Shown: positions 54,739 through 64,000 of the stretch, in pieces
How positions within the stretch are numbered: position 1 is the stretch's first letter
How the letters are laid out: every line of letters begins with the position of its first letter
Source of the DNA: Rudaea cellulosilytica DSM 22992
GTDB taxonomy: Bacteria > Pseudomonadota > Gammaproteobacteria > Xanthomonadales > Rhodanobacteraceae
Assembly: GCF_000378125.1 (NCBI RefSeq)
Contig: NZ_KB899244.1
Span: 186,001-250,000 of the forward strand
Length of the DNA: 64,000 nucleotides
Direction: 5' to 3'
Program-made: the position numbers and the translations under genes
The notes under the pieces: model-generated
Database searches by the model: none
The model's input: the letters and a program-made list of their open reading frames with translations, nothing else
What the model was told of the DNA's origin: nothing

Positions 54739-55878
54739 TCAGGCGGCGCGAACGGATTGCGCTTCGACCATGCTCGACACGAAGCGGTCGAACAAATAAC
54801 CGATGTCGTGCGGCCCCGGGCTCGCCTCCGGATGTCCCTGGAAGCAGAACGCCGGTGCGTCGGTCAGCGCGAAACCCTGCAGCGAACCGTCGAACAGCGA
54901 GGTATGCGTGACACGCGTGTTCGCAGGCAACGTCGCCGGGTCGACCGCGAAGCCGTGATTTTGCGAAGTAACGAGCACGCGGCCGTCGTCATGGTCCTTG
55001 ACCGGGTGGTTCGCTCCATGGTGGCCGAACTTCATCTTCAGCGTCTTCGCGCCGACCGCAAGACCCATGATCTGGTGGCCGAGACAGATGCCGAACAACG
55101 GAATCTTGCGCTTGATCGTTTCGCGCGCGGCGGCAATCGCGTAATCGCAGGGCTCGGGATCGCCGGGGCCGTTCGACAGGAACACGCCGTCGGGTTTCAA
55201 CGCGAGCACATCCGAGATGGGCGTTTGTGCGGGCACGACAGTCAAAGCGCAGCCGCGATCGACGAGCATGCGCAAGATGTTCTTCTTCACGCCGAAATCG
55301 TAGGCGACGACATGATGCTTGCCCGGTACCGAAGCGAAGGCCGTGCGGTCGAGATCGTAGCTGCCGGCATCGAAGCGATACTGCCTCGGTGTGCTGACGA
55401 CCTTGGCGAGATCCATGCCTGCCAATCCCGGAAACGCACGCGCTGCAGCCAGCGCGCGCTCGGCGGACACGTCGGTGCCGGCTAGGATGCAGCCCCCCTG
55501 CGCGCCCTTGTCGCGCAGCAAGCGCGTCAGTGCGCGCGTATCGAGGTCGGCGATCGCGACGATGCCGTGGCGGCGCAGGTAGGCGTCGAGACTTTCGCTC
55601 GAGCGCCAGTTGCTGGCGAGGCGCGGCAGGTCGCGGATCACGAGTCCGGCCGCCTGCACCTTGTCCGATTCCTCGTCGACGGCGTTTACGCCGGTGTTGC
55701 CGATGTGCGGATAGGTCAGCGTCACGATCTGACGCGCATACGACGGGTCGGTGAGGATTTCCTGATAGCCCGTGATCGCGGTGTTGAACACCACTTCGCC
55801 AACCGTCTCGCCCTCGGCGCCGATGGAGGTGCCGCGGAAGATAGTACCGTCTGCGAGAGCGAGAATGGCTGGAATCAT
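54739..55878 (-). CDS. carA: Carbamoyl-phosphate synthase small (glutaminase) subunit
   Basis: Releases ammonia from glutamine for CarB. The 379-residue product has an N-terminal CPSase domain ([20 protein letters not shown]) and a class I glutamine amidotransferase domain with the catalytic Cys in [19 protein letters not shown] (near residue 263) and His/Glu in [20 protein letters not shown]. First gene of the minus-strand carA-carB-greA-rpfE-recJ set. The upstream 214-base gap separates it from a plus-strand accessory gene. Confidence 0.98.
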   Translation of the reverse strand: MIPAILALADGTIFRGTSIGAEGETVGEVVFNTAITGYQEILTDPSYARQIVTLTYPHIGNTGVNAVDEESDKVQAAGLVIRDLPRLASNWRSSESLDAYLRRHGIVAIADLDTRALTRLLRDKGAQGGCILAGTDVSAERALAAARAFPGLAGMDLAKVVSTPRQYRFDAGSYDLDRTAFASVPGKHHVVAYDFGVKKNILRMLVDRGCALTVVPAQTPISDVLALKPDGVFLSNGPGDPEPCDYAIAAARETIKRKIPLFGICLGHQIMGLAVGAKTLKMKFGHHGANHPVKDHDDGRVLVTSQNHGFAVDPATLPANTRVTHTSLFDGSLQGFALTDAPAFCFQGHPEASPGPHDIGYLFDRFVSSMVEAQSVRAA

Positions 55879-56092
55879 GGGTTGCGTCGCCTAAATATGT
55901 GACTGACAAAACGCAACCTGCAGATGCAGCGTTACCCGCGGACCTGAGAAACTCGGGACCGTGGGCTGGGGTTGCGGGCGAGTACGAATGATACGGCGCG
56001 AGGGGTTCCGTGTCCATCGCAAAAGAGGGCTTTGCGGGCGAATCTTTACTCCGATGGCGCTAGAATTGTGAAATCCGCAAACGGGTTCTTCC

Positions 56093-56809
56093 ATGTCCGC
56101 CGCGCCTGCCGCCCTTGCATCGCCCGCGCTGTTCGACCCGGCGCACCTGGACCGCGCCGACACGCTGGTGCGCGAGGCGCCGTTTCACTTCCTCGTGGCT
56201 CGCGACCAATTGCCGCAGACAGCGGCATCCGAGCTCGATCGGGATTTCCCGAAGTATTCCAGCGCCGGCTTCTTTCCATACGAAGAGAAAGACTGCGGTC
56301 CGAGCGTCAACGCGTTGATCCACGCGCTAACCGACCCCGGGGTTGCCAGCGCCGTCGGCGCGCGTCTCGGCATCGACAACCTTGGCCAGTATCCGACGCT
56401 GATCACGCTGTGTCGTTATCTGAACAAGCGCCACGGCACGATCCACACCGACAGCAAATCGAAAATCGCCACCGCGTTGCTCTATCTTGCGCCCTCGTGG
56501 CCGGACATAAGCGAAGGCTGCCTGCGCTTCCTCAACCGCATCGACGACATCGACGACCTTGCCGCGCCCGAAATCAAACCGGTCTACGGCAATTTCGTCG
56601 TATTTCGCCGCGCCGACAATTCTTTCCACGGGCATCTACCACACGAGGGCGAACGCCGCGTGATCCAGATCGCCTGGCTGACCAGCGAGGACGAGAAGCT
56701 GCGCAAGACCCAGCGCGGCAAACTGTCGCGCGTGTTCAAGAAACTGTTCGGCTCGCTCGACAGGAAATTCGGCGCGGGGCGCGACAAGAACGCCGCGCAC
56801 AAGGATTGA
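56093..56809 (+). CDS. 2-oxoglutarate/Fe(II)-dependent oxygenase
   Basis: A 238-residue jelly-roll oxygenase. The facial triad is seen as H-x-D in GTIHTDSKSK (near residues 118-120) and the distal His in ADNSFHGHLPHE (near 179), with the 2OG-binding Arg in ERRVIQIAW soon after. The family hydroxylates amino acids, nucleotides, or small metabolites; the substrate is not known. Followed after four bases by a CocE/NonD hydrolase gene, so they are likely co-transcribed. Part of the plus-strand block that interrupts carA and dapB. Confidence 0.85.
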   Translation: MSAAPAALASPALFDPAHLDRADTLVREAPFHFLVARDQLPQTAASELDRDFPKYSSAGFFPYEEKDCGPSVNALIHALTDPGVASAVGARLGIDNLGQYPTLITLCRYLNKRHGTIHTDSKSKIATALLYLAPSWPDISEGCLRFLNRIDDIDDLAAPEIKPVYGNFVVFRRADNSFHGHLPHEGERRVIQIAWLTSEDEKLRKTQRGKLSRVFKKLFGSLDRKFGAGRDKNAAHKD

Positions 56810-56813
56810 ATCT

Positions 56814-58655
56814 ATGATCCGCATCGGCGCGATAGTGTTCGCAAGCCTGCTCGCGGCCTCCATCGCCGTTGCCCAGCCCGGATCGAACGCCGCCGCCACG
56901 GCCGCACACATCGGCCCCGCCTACGCCATCGAAATGAGCCGCATGATCCCGATGCGCGACGGCGTGGCGCTCGAAGCCTGGATCACCAAGCCCTCGCCGC
57001 TCGCCGCCAAGGCGCCGGCCGTCCTCGAGCTGACCCAGTACGACATCGACGGTTCGCGGCGCCACGAAGCGACCGCACTGGCCGCGCGCGGCTACGTGTT
57101 CGTGCAGGCCGAAACGCGCGGCCGCGGCCGCTCCGGCGGCGACAAGAACGACAGCCTCGGCCTGCAGGTCGGCCGCGACGGCCACGATCTGGTCGAATGG
57201 ATAGCGCGGCAGCCGTGGTGCAACGGCCAGGTGTTCATGTACGGCGGCTCGTTTGTCGGCATGACGCAGTGGCGCACAGCTGCGCAGCATCCGCCGCACC
57301 TCGCCGGCATCGCACCTTTTGCGCCGATTTATCCGGGCTGGGACGTGCCGAACACGAACGGCATTCCGCAATCGTGGTCGGCGGTGATCCTGGGCTATAC
57401 GGCCGGCCGTGGACTCAACGCCGGCTTCATCGCCAACGCACCGTATTGGCAAGGCAAGATGCTGGAGCACTACGCGGCCTACGGTTCGTTCGCGACGCTC
57501 GACGAGGCAATCGGTGTCGCCCAGGACGACTGGTGGATGGACGACGGCGGCAAGAAGAAATCGTTCATGAAGGCCTGGCTCGACCACGTCGGCGACGAGG
57601 CGTTCAATCTCGCCGCCGCGCCGACTGCGCAGGACTACGCGGCGATGAAATTTCCGATCCTCGCCGCGACTGGCTTTTTCGACGACGACCAACCGGGGGC
57701 GCTGCGCTACTACCGGGGTTACCTCGCGCACGCGCCTGCGAGCGCGCTCGAGAAAAGCCTGCTCGTCATCGGCCCCTGGGACCACGGCGGCACGCAGCGG
57801 CCGGAAAAGATGATCAACGGCCTGTCCATTTCGGACTCAGCCGTGCTCGACATGGACAAGCTGCACGCCGATTGGTACGACTGGGTGCTCGGCCGCGGCG
57901 CGCGTCCTGCACTCCTGAGCGACAGGGTCACATACTTCATGCTTGGCGCAAACGAATGGCGCCATGCATCGTCGCTGGATGCGGCCACCGGCGGCAGCAT
58001 GGAATTCTTCCTTTCCGCTCCGGAAGGCACGCCGGAAAGCGTGTTCCGTTCCGGTTCCCTGACGCGCGAAGCGCCCGGCGAGCAGCCGGCCGCCATCGTC
58101 GTTTCCGATCCGCACGAACTGTCCGAGCTCGACGTTGCCGATTACACGGCGGACGAAAACCTCACGAGCCAGTTCCGCGCATTGCAGAGGCGCGCCGTCG
58201 TGTTCCATTCCGCGCCCCTCGACAAGCCCGTCGAAATCACCGGACACATGAAATTGGAACTGCAGGTGCAATCGGATACACCTGATTTCGACCTGTGGGC
58301 GCAGGTGATGATGATGCTGCCCGACGGTTCCGCCGTGCGGCTCGGCGAAGACATCCGTCGCGCGCGCTTCCGCGACGGCCCATTCAAACAGCAACTGTTG
58401 AAGCCCGATCAGATCGTCACGCTGCCGTTCGAGTTCTACTGGACCAGCCGCCGCATCCCGGCCGGGGCGCGCCTGCGCGTAGTGATTGCACCGCTGAATT
58501 CGCCGAATTACCAGAAGAACTACAATACCGGCGGGCGCGTCGGCTACGAGAGCATCGCCGATGCACGCATCGCGCACGTCAAACTGTTACACGACAGCCG
58601 GCACCCGAGCCGGCTGGTTTTGCCGCTCGCCGCGCCGAAGCCTGAAGCACCGTAG
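56814..58655 (+). CDS. CocE/NonD-family hydrolase (X-Pro dipeptidyl-peptidase fold)
   Basis: A 613-residue secreted alpha/beta hydrolase with signal peptide (MIRIGAIVFASLLAASIAVA). The nucleophile elbow is MYGGSFVGMTQW (Ser near residue 145), the His is in IGPWDHGGTQRP (near 324), and the acid is likely in ATGFFDDDQPG; the C-terminal part is the beta-sandwich X-Pro dipeptidyl-peptidase C-terminal domain (FELQVQSDTPDFDLWAQVMM, RVGYESIADARIAH). Members hydrolyse cocaine-type esters, glutaryl or peptide substrates. Starts 4 bases after the oxygenase gene. Confidence 0.9.
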   Translation: MIRIGAIVFASLLAASIAVAQPGSNAAATAAHIGPAYAIEMSRMIPMRDGVALEAWITKPSPLAAKAPAVLELTQYDIDGSRRHEATALAARGYVFVQAETRGRGRSGGDKNDSLGLQVGRDGHDLVEWIARQPWCNGQVFMYGGSFVGMTQWRTAAQHPPHLAGIAPFAPIYPGWDVPNTNGIPQSWSAVILGYTAGRGLNAGFIANAPYWQGKMLEHYAAYGSFATLDEAIGVAQDDWWMDDGGKKKSFMKAWLDHVGDEAFNLAAAPTAQDYAAMKFPILAATGFFDDDQPGALRYYRGYLAHAPASALEKSLLVIGPWDHGGTQRPEKMINGLSISDSAVLDMDKLHADWYDWVLGRGARPALLSDRVTYFMLGANEWRHASSLDAATGGSMEFFLSAPEGTPESVFRSGSLTREAPGEQPAAIVVSDPHELSELDVADYTADENLTSQFRALQRRAVVFHSAPLDKPVEITGHMKLELQVQSDTPDFDLWAQVMMMLPDGSAVRLGEDIRRARFRDGPFKQQLLKPDQIVTLPFEFYWTSRRIPAGARLRVVIAPLNSPNYQKNYNTGGRVGYESIADARIAHVKLLHDSRHPSRLVLPLAAPKPEAP

Positions 58656-58950
58656 CCAGCTCCGTCCGCTTCAAGGCGCCGGCGCGCGAGTAGATCGTCA
58701 AGCTGTAGCGCGCCGACGATACGCCGCACAGTCGCTTGCGCGGCAACTTCCGCATCGACTATGGTGGTTCGCGGCATTCGCTGCCGCGAACACTGGGGAG
58801 TGTGCTCAACGCTTGGGTTCGGTCGTGCTTGGGGTCGCAGTTCCGTTGCTGCGTGGGAATCATGCTGCCATCAAATGGCGCCGACCGACCCGGTCGGGCG
58901 TAACCCAATCGTGGGCATATCACATCAACATTTCCATAAGGATCAAGGCA
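58656..58950. other. Gap before the M35 protease remnant
   Basis: 295 bases without a supported gene. Holds a perfect 10-base hairpin (listed) and, near the end, AAGG (58945-58948) before the ATG at 58951. GGCCGATCG-like dyads (CCGACCCGGTCGG around 58882-58894) are visible. Confidence 0.4.
58767..58791. terminator. Perfect hairpin after the CocE gene
   Basis: GTTCGCGGCA, loop TTCGC, TGCCGCGAAC: a 10-base perfect stem about 110 bases past the stop. No T run follows, so it may be an mRNA 3' structure or a dispersed palindrome and not a classic terminator. Confidence 0.4.
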
Positions 58951-60073
58951 ATGCGAAACTTTGCTGTGAAGTTGATGATGTTGGCGATGGGATTCGGGGG
59001 AGTGACCGCGGCGGCGGCTCAGGGTGTCGTCGCGCAATTGCAGGACGCGGGGGAAATATCGGCGGCGGACGTCGGCAGCGGCAAGCTGCATTTCCGCATC
59101 GAGAACCAGGGCAACGAGAGCATCCACATCCTCAGCTGGGGCACGCCACTCGGCGATGAGATGACCGCGAACCTGTTCCGCGTCGAACAGAACGGCGTGC
59201 GCGCCCTACATTGGCGCCATGGTCAAGCGCGGCGAACCCACCGAGGAAGACTATTTCGAACTGAAGCCGGGCCAGTCACGCGCGGTCGACGTCGACCTGA
59301 GCGCCTACTATGACTTGCGCAACGGCGGCGCCTACGCGGTGAGCTATGCACCGCATGGCGGTGAGCTGATCCTCGAAGCCAGTGCGGTGCAGAAAAGCGG
59401 CGCGAAAATCGCTCGGCCGGTCGAGACGCAATCGGTGACGATCTGGGTCGATGCGGGTGCGCGCAGCATCAACGCGATCGGGCCGGTCGGCGCACGTGGC
59501 GAAGCACAATCGTTGCAAAGCCGCCTGCCGGCAGGCACGAGCGTCCTCGCCGCCGCCGCTGCGAGCAACAGTTACGTCAAGTGCACGAACACCCAGCAGA
59601 CGCAGATCGTGCCGGCGCGCGATTCCGCCGTCGTCTACGCGAACAATGCCAAGAGCTATCTCGCCGCGGGCGCCGCGGGTAGTCGCTACACATGGTGGTT
59701 CGGCGCCTACACGAGCAGCAACTATGCGCTGATCACGAGCCACTACAACAACCTGGTCAGTGCCCTGTCGACGCAGCCCTACACGTTCGACTGCGGCTGC
59801 AAGCAGAAGCGCACCTATGCCTTCGTCTACCCCGACCAGCCGTACACCGTGCATCTTTGCGGCGCATTCTGGAGCGCACCCAACACCGGTACCGACTCGC
59901 GCGCCGGTACGCTTATCCACGAGAGCAGCCACTTCACCGTCGTCGCCGGCACCGACGACTACGCCTACGGCCAGACCGCAGCGCACAATCTGGCCCTGAC
60001 CAACGTCGCGCAGGCGGTGATGAATGCCGACAGCCACGAGTACTTCGCCGAGAACAACCCGGCGCTGAACTGA
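58951..60073 (+). pseudogene. Secreted M35-type (aspzincin) metalloendopeptidase, frameshifted
   Basis: The gene reads in two frames. Part 1 (ATG 58951) codes a signal peptide (MRNFAVKLMMLAMGFGGVTA then AAAQG) and the beginning of a pro-domain to VEQNGVRA near 59205; the frame then fails. Part 2, one base on, continues as YIGAMVKRGEPTEEDYFELK through the pro-domain and catalytic domain to 60073. The join fits homologues (Nx..xYxGxxVKR). The protease part has HESSH in GTLIHESSHFTVV and the third ligand in AGTDDYAYG, the aspzincin set, and Cys-rich peptidyl-Lys-type context (FDCGCKQKRTYAF). A one-base surplus in the CCC run at 59204-59206 or a two-base loss would explain the break; a sequencing error cannot be excluded. 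The part-2 frame alone would start at 59219 without a signal peptide. A downstream perfect hairpin follows the stop. Confidence 0.75.
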
Positions 60074-60092
60074 GTTTCATCCGCAACGGACA

Positions 60093-60118
60093 GCGCGCCG
60101 GCGTCGATGCCGGCGCGC
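60093..60118. terminator. Perfect GC hairpin between the M35 remnant and dapB
   Basis: GCGCGCCGGC, loop GTCGAT, GCCGGCGCGC: 10-base perfect stem in the convergent gap. No T run on either side, so a weak or Rho-aided end for both units. Confidence 0.55.
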
Positions 60119-60123
60119 GATTC

Positions 60124-60933
60124 TCACTCCTGCGGCGCGAGCACGTCGTCGATGCTATAGCGCCCGGGTTCGCGCCGCGCCAGCCAGATCGCCGCGGCGA
60201 GCGCACCGCTGGCGAAGATGTCGCGGTCGGTCGCGCGATGCGTCAGCTCGATGCGCTCGCCTTGGCTGGCGAAGATGATGGTGTGCTCGCCGGCGACATC
60301 GCCGGCACGCAGCGCGGCGAAGCCGATCTCGCCCGGCGGGCGCGCGCCGACCTGGCCGTGGCGCTCGTAGCGTGCGTGGTCTTCGAGTGCGATCCGGCGG
60401 CCTTCGGCAACCGCGGCGCCGAGCGTCAACGCCGTGCCCGAAGGCGCATCCTGCTTGCGGTTGTGATGTAGCTCGACGATCTCGCAATCCCAGTCGGGCA
60501 GCGCTGCCGCAGCGCGACGCGCCATGCGCGCGAGCATGGCGACACCGAGGCTGAAGTTCGACGCCCACAACACCGGAATGGTCTTCGCCGCGTTGTCGAG
60601 CGCAGCGTACTGCACGTCGCGCAGGTTCGTCGTGCCGCTGACGAACGCGGCACCGCGCTGCACGGCCAGGGCCAGCGCCCCGTCGAACGCGACCGGTCCG
60701 CTGAAATCGACGAGCACATCGCAGGGCATGTCGGGATCGAGCGAGGTGGCGAAATCGACGTCGCGCGGAAGCGCGCCGAATACGCGGTCGAGCGGCTCGT
60801 CGGCCAGACCCGAGCCGGGCCGCACCAGGGCAGTCGCCAGACGAGCCTGCTTCGATTCGAGTACGCCACGGATGACCGCCTGACCCATGCGGCCGGCGGC
60901 GCCATAGACGACGACGTTGACGAGATCGTTCAT
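60124..60933 (-). CDS. dapB: 4-hydroxy-tetrahydrodipicolinate reductase
   Basis: NAD(P)H reductase in diaminopimelate and lysine synthesis. The 269-residue product has the Rossmann motif VVYGAAGRMGQAVIRG (about residues 8-23) and the catalytic block ELHHNRKQDAPSGTALTLG (about 155-173) with the His-His and Lys residues. A canonical member. dnaJ lies 46 bases upstream on the same strand; the xanthomonad order dnaK-dnaJ-dapB-carA is recognisable here with added genes. Confidence 0.97.
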   Translation of the reverse strand: MNDLVNVVVYGAAGRMGQAVIRGVLESKQARLATALVRPGSGLADEPLDRVFGALPRDVDFATSLDPDMPCDVLVDFSGPVAFDGALALAVQRGAAFVSGTTNLRDVQYAALDNAAKTIPVLWASNFSLGVAMLARMARRAAAALPDWDCEIVELHHNRKQDAPSGTALTLGAAVAEGRRIALEDHARYERHGQVGARPPGEIGFAALRAGDVAGEHTIIFASQGERIELTHRATDRDIFASGALAAAIWLARREPGRYSIDDVLAPQE

Positions 60934-60979
60934 GCCGCCATCTTAGCTGCCTTGCTCCATCGCGGAGAAGGGGCGCGGA

Positions 60980-62095
60980 TCAGGTCGTCACGCGATCCCA
61001 GAACTGCTTGACGCTGTCCAGCCATGACGACGCGCGCGGTGTGTGCGCGGAGTGGTCATCGCCGAAGCTCTCTTCGAACTGCTGCAGCAACTCGCGCTGC
61101 TGCCTGCTGAGCTTGACCGGCGTTTCGATGACGACCCGGCAGAGCAAGTCGCCGACGTGACCGCTGCGCACATTGCGCACGCCCTTGCCGCGCAGCTTGA
61201 ACAGCTTGCCGGTCTGGGTTTCCGCGGGAATCTTGATCGATGCCTCGCCGCCCAGTGTCGGCACCTCGAGTTCCGCGCCGAGCGCCGCCTGGGAGAAGCG
61301 AATCGGTACTTCGCAATAGAGATCGTCCTGCTGGCGCTGGAAGATTGCATGTTCGCGTACCTGCACCTCGACGTAGAGGTCGCCTGCGGGCGCGCCGGTC
61401 GGGCCGGCTTCGCCTTCGCCAGTGAGACGGATACGGTCACCGCTATCGACGCCGGCCGGAATCTTCACTTCCAGACGCTTCTCGCGGCGCACGCGGCCTT
61501 CGCCGCGGCAGGTCTTGCATGGATTGGCGATCGCTTTGCCACTGCCGCCGCAGTGCGGACAAGTCTGCTGGATCGAAAAAATGCCGTTTTGCATGCGCAC
61601 GCGGCCATGACCTTGGCAAGTCGCGCAACTGGAAAGCTTGCCGTCCGCCGACCCCGAACCTTCGCACTTGTCGCACGCGACGAGCGTCGGCACGTCGATC
61701 GTCCTTTCGACACCGAATACGGCCTCCTCGAGATCGAGGTCAAGCATGTAGCGCAGGTCGGATCCACGCCGCTGGCGATTGCCGCGCCCGCCGCCAAAGA
61801 TGTCGGAGAAGATGTCGCCGAAGATGTCGCCGACGTCGGCGTGGAAGCCGCCATTGCTGCCCCCACCTTGCTCGAACGCGGCATGGCCGTGGCGATCGTA
61901 CATGGCGCGCTTCTGCGCGTCGCCGAGCACGTCGTAGGCTTCTTTCGCTTCCTTGAAATGCGCCTCGCAATCCTTGTCGCCTGGATTGCGGTCGGGGTGG
62001 TATTTCATCGCCAAGCGACGAAAGGCGGTTTTCAGTTCGCCCTCGCTCGCGGTGCGTTCGACGGAAAGGACTTCGTAATAGCAACGCTTGGTCAT
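60980..62095 (-). CDS. dnaJ: Chaperone protein DnaJ
   Basis: Hsp40 co-chaperone that stimulates DnaK. The 371-residue product has the J domain with HPD in [15 protein letters not shown] (near residues 33-35), a G/F-rich region ([20 protein letters not shown]), four zinc motifs [30 protein letters not shown] and [10 protein letters not shown] (about 140-205), and the C-terminal substrate domain. All features of type I DnaJ are intact. dnaK is two genes upstream on the same strand, separated by a globin and a channel gene. Confidence 0.98.
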   Translation of the reverse strand: MTKRCYYEVLSVERTASEGELKTAFRRLAMKYHPDRNPGDKDCEAHFKEAKEAYDVLGDAQKRAMYDRHGHAAFEQGGGSNGGFHADVGDIFGDIFSDIFGGGRGNRQRRGSDLRYMLDLDLEEAVFGVERTIDVPTLVACDKCEGSGSADGKLSSCATCQGHGRVRMQNGIFSIQQTCPHCGGSGKAIANPCKTCRGEGRVRREKRLEVKIPAGVDSGDRIRLTGEGEAGPTGAPAGDLYVEVQVREHAIFQRQQDDLYCEVPIRFSQAALGAELEVPTLGGEASIKIPAETQTGKLFKLRGKGVRNVRSGHVGDLLCRVVIETPVKLSRQQRELLQQFEESFGDDHSAHTPRASSWLDSVKQFWDRVTT

Positions 62096-62111
62096 GTGAT
62101 TAAAAACCTGA

Positions 62112-62714
62112 TCACTTGTTCGCCATCACGTGGTTTTCGATGCGTCGGTCCGGGATGAACCAGATCGCCGCGACGACCGCGTACAGCACACAGGACACAA
62201 TGGGAACAAAATTCGCCAGCACAATGGCGATGAGATAAAGAATCGGAGAGACCATTTCCTTCCAGCCGCTCTGCAGCGCAAGCGCCAGCGGGCAGCCTGG
62301 TCCGCCGTTGCATTGGATGAGGAAACGCGAGAGCGGAATCCATGATAGCGCCGTCATCAACAGCACGACTCCGTAGATCGCGGTCGGCAACGCCGCCGGG
62401 AATTGGCCATGCTCGCCGTGCGCCTCGTTCAGCCAGGCGGTAGTGAAAGGAAACAGCGACAGCCAGAACAGCAGGTGCAGGTTCGCCCACATCACCTTGC
62501 CGTTGATGCGCTCGACCAGATGCATCAGATGGTGATGGTTGTTCCAGTAGATGCCAACGTAAACGAAGCTCAGCGCGTAGCTCAGGAATACCGGCCAGTT
62601 GCCGAGCAGCGCCTGCCAGGTCGCCTCGTGCGGCGGCTTCAACTCGAGCACCATGATCGTGATGATCACGGCGATCACGCCGTCGGTGAATGCTTCAAGT
62701 CTCCCCTTTTCCAT
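62112..62714 (-). CDS. TMEM175/DUF1211-family potassium channel-like membrane protein
   Basis: A 200-residue integral membrane protein with about six hydrophobic segments. The channel signature (R/K)...F(S/T)DG is seen at the start as [20 protein letters not shown], the pore-helix motif of TMEM175-type potassium channels, and [20 protein letters not shown] follows in the second part of the repeat. The start is the ATG at 62714 next to AGGG; the longer frame would overlap the globin gene. Lies between the globin gene and dnaJ, with short gaps on both sides. Confidence 0.85.
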   Translation of the reverse strand: MEKGRLEAFTDGVIAVIITIMVLELKPPHEATWQALLGNWPVFLSYALSFVYVGIYWNNHHHLMHLVERINGKVMWANLHLLFWLSLFPFTTAWLNEAHGEHGQFPAALPTAIYGVVLLMTALSWIPLSRFLIQCNGGPGCPLALALQSGWKEMVSPILYLIAIVLANFVPIVSCVLYAVVAAIWFIPDRRIENHVMANK

Positions 62715-62734
62715 TCCCTGACCTCGTACAAACA

Positions 62735-63199
62735 CTAACCGGTATACGGCCCCTTGGCCTCGCCCCAACCCCATTTCGGCATCGATTGCTCGGCCTCGAC
62801 CTCGACACCGGGCTGCGAATTGATCAGCGCGAGCCGTGTGCCCCATTCGATGTAGGCCAGGAAAGCCGAGCGGAACTCGGGATCCGCCGGCAACCCCGCT
62901 TCATCTGCCGCATCGAGCAGCAGATTCACCCACTGGCGGCGCATCGGTTCGCTCAAATGGCGCTTGAGATGCTGCCGGATCATGTGCGAATGGCCGCCGC
63001 GTTCGATCGAATACGCGGCCGGCCCGCCGAACACTTCAGCGATGAATTTCGCAACATGCTGCGGATGCCGTGCGTCCATGTGCGCAAACACCGGCTGCAG
63101 CAGTGAATCCGCTGCGACTTTCCGATAGAAAACTTCGGTCAGCCGTTCGAGCGCCGGCGCCCCTCCGGCCCAATCATACAGACTCGGCACTTCGCTCAT
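62735..63199 (-). CDS. Truncated haemoglobin (group II-like)
   Basis: A 154-residue small globin. Group II features are YDWAGGAPALERLTEVFYRK, FAHMDARHPQHVAKFIAEVF, GGHSHMIRQHLKRHLSE (proximal His in HxHMIxxH), and the G8 Trp in RRQWVNLLLDAA. These bind haem and handle oxygen, NO or peroxide. The ATG at 63199 follows GGAGGG. It lies between dnaK and the TMEM175 gene, downstream of the dnaK terminator hairpin, so its own transcription start is likely close. Confidence 0.9.
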   Translation of the reverse strand: MSEVPSLYDWAGGAPALERLTEVFYRKVAADSLLQPVFAHMDARHPQHVAKFIAEVFGGPAAYSIERGGHSHMIRQHLKRHLSEPMRRQWVNLLLDAADEAGLPADPEFRSAFLAYIEWGTRLALINSQPGVEVEAEQSMPKWGWGEAKGPYTG

Positions 63200-63217
63200 G
63201 CACCCTCCATCAAAACA

Positions 63218-63247
63218 ATGGAGCCTCGCTGTGACGCGAGGCTCCAT
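63218..63247 (-). terminator. Hairpin downstream of dnaK
   Basis: ATGGAGCCTCGC and GCGAGGCTCCAT form a perfect 12-base stem with loop TGTGAC; on the minus strand it is followed by TTGTTTTG. It lies 33 bases past the dnaK stop, so it can end the dnaK message or separate it from the globin gene. Confidence 0.75.
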
Positions 63248-63279
63248 GCACCGCATGTCGGCCAAGGACTGCCGCCAGG

Positions 63280-64000
63280 TTACTTCTTGTCTTTGACTTC
63301 GGTGAATTCGGCGTCGACGACATCGTCCTTCGGCGCCGATCCTGCGCTGGCCTGCGCGCCAGCATCGCCCGCCGGACCGCCTTGACCTGCCGCAGCGGCA
63401 GCCGCTGCCAGCGACTGCGACGCCGCTTCGAGCGCGCTGATGCGCGACTCGATCGCATCCTTGTCCTCGCCCTTCATCACCTTCTCGAGGTCGGACAGCG
63501 CGGTTTCGATCGTACCGATCTGGGCGCCGTCGACCTTTCCGCCGTGCTCCTTGATCGCCGCGCGCGTGGCGTGGACGAGTTGATCGGCCTTGTTGCGCAC
63601 GCCGACGAGCTCGTGGAACTTGCGGTCCTCTTCCTTGTTCGCTTCGGCGTCGCTGACCATGCGCTTGATCTCGTCCTCGGACAGACCCGAGGAACCCTTG
63701 ATCTCGATGCGCTGCTCCTTGCCCGTGTTCTTGTCCTTGGCCGAGACGTGCAGGATGCCGTTCGCGTCGATGTCGAACGCGACTTCGATCTGCGGCATGC
63801 CGCGCGGCGCCTGCTGGATGCCCTGCAGGTCGAACTTGCCGAGTGACTTGTTCGCGCTGGCGCGCTCGCGCTCGCCTTGCAGCACGTGCACGGTCACCGC
63901 GGTCTGGTTGTCCTCGGCGGTCGAGAACGTCTGCTGCGCCTTGGTCGGAATGGTCGTGTTCTTCTCGATCAGCTTGGTCATCACGCCGCCGGCCGTCTCG
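63280..64000 (-). CDS. dnaK: Chaperone protein DnaK (partial, C-terminal part)
   Basis: C-terminal 240 or so residues of Hsp70; the gene runs off the right edge. The substrate-binding beta domain is seen from [20 protein letters not shown] through [20 protein letters not shown] and [20 protein letters not shown], followed by the helical lid ([35 protein letters not shown]) and the acidic tail ending [14 protein letters not shown], the normal DnaK C-terminus. The frame stays open to base 64000 (ETAGGVMTK). Confidence 0.97.
   Translation of the reverse strand, partial: ETAGGVMTKLIEKNTTIPTKAQQTFSTAEDNQTAVTVHVLQGERERASANKSLGKFDLQGIQQAPRGMPQIEVAFDIDANGILHVSAKDKNTGKEQRIEIKGSSGLSEDEIKRMVSDAEANKEEDRKFHELVGVRNKADQLVHATRAAIKEHGGKVDGAQIGTIETALSDLEKVMKGEDKDAIESRISALEAASQSLAAAAAAAGQGGPAGDAGAQASAGSAPKDDVVDAEFTEVKDKK

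Overview
The window is a GC-rich bacterial chromosome segment made mostly of housekeeping genes. Gene content and order point to a gammaproteobacterium of the Xanthomonadales/Lysobacterales, probably near the Rhodanobacteraceae. Supporting signs are the enterobacteria-like blocks rarA/lolA/ftsK, trxB/aat/infA/clpA/clpS and nudJ-mnmA-hflD, and the xanthomonad-type string lysS-prfB...recJ-rpfE-greA-carB-carA...dapB-dnaJ...dnaK. The lineage is inferred from synteny and protein character only; no 16S gene is present.

Region by region. 1-14 kb holds genome maintenance, translation and proteolysis genes: rarA (partial), a SulP anion transporter behind a perfect FNR/ANR box, lolA, ftsK, trxB, a GNAT-type protein, aat, infA, clpA, clpS, nudJ, mnmA and hflD. 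14-16.7 kb is an accessory island: a strikingly AT-rich intergenic stretch followed by a secreted collagen-like protein with three Gly-X-Y blocks. 17-23 kb carries aconitase, a sulfotransferase and fadD; a PsrA-type palindrome precedes fadD. 22.7-28.5 kb is a minus-strand set of a SUMF1-domain membrane protein, a TenA/haem-oxygenase-fold protein and a PAS-GGDEF-EAL protein. 28.6-34.7 kb has rnd and the thrABC operon, preceded by an unlisted Thr/Ile-rich leader peptide with an alternative RNA stem. 34.8-43.3 kb has tRNA-Ala(CGC), an OGFr-domain protein, an AlkX-type glycosylase and several small secreted, redox, transport or hypothetical genes. 43.3-55.9 kb has lysS, prfB (with its programmed +1 frameshift), a Tat-exported duplicated-domain protein with a divergent LysR regulator, recJ, rpfE, greA, carB and carA. 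56-60 kb is a plus-strand accessory block: a 2OG-Fe(II) oxygenase, a CocE/NonD hydrolase and a frameshifted M35 metalloendopeptidase. 60-64 kb has dapB, dnaJ, a TMEM175-type channel, a truncated haemoglobin and dnaK (partial).

How they work together: thrABC, dapB and carAB cover aspartate-family amino acid and carbamoyl phosphate synthesis. clpA/clpS/aat form the N-end-rule pathway (Aat makes the destabilising N-terminus, ClpS delivers it, ClpA unfolds it). mnmA, tRNA-Ala, lysS, prfB, infA and greA serve translation and transcription. Aconitase and fadD are relatives of xanthomonad RpfA and RpfB, and recJ-rpfE-lysS-prfB neighbour the rpf cluster there, but no rpfF/rpfC/rpfG signalling genes are visible here.

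The most interesting points are the probable leaderless FNR-controlled SulP gene, the collagen-like protein with its AT-rich promoter and a hairpin over its ribosome binding site, the thr leader and upstream palindromes, the PsrA-like box before fadD, the prfB recoding site, and the broken M35 protease.
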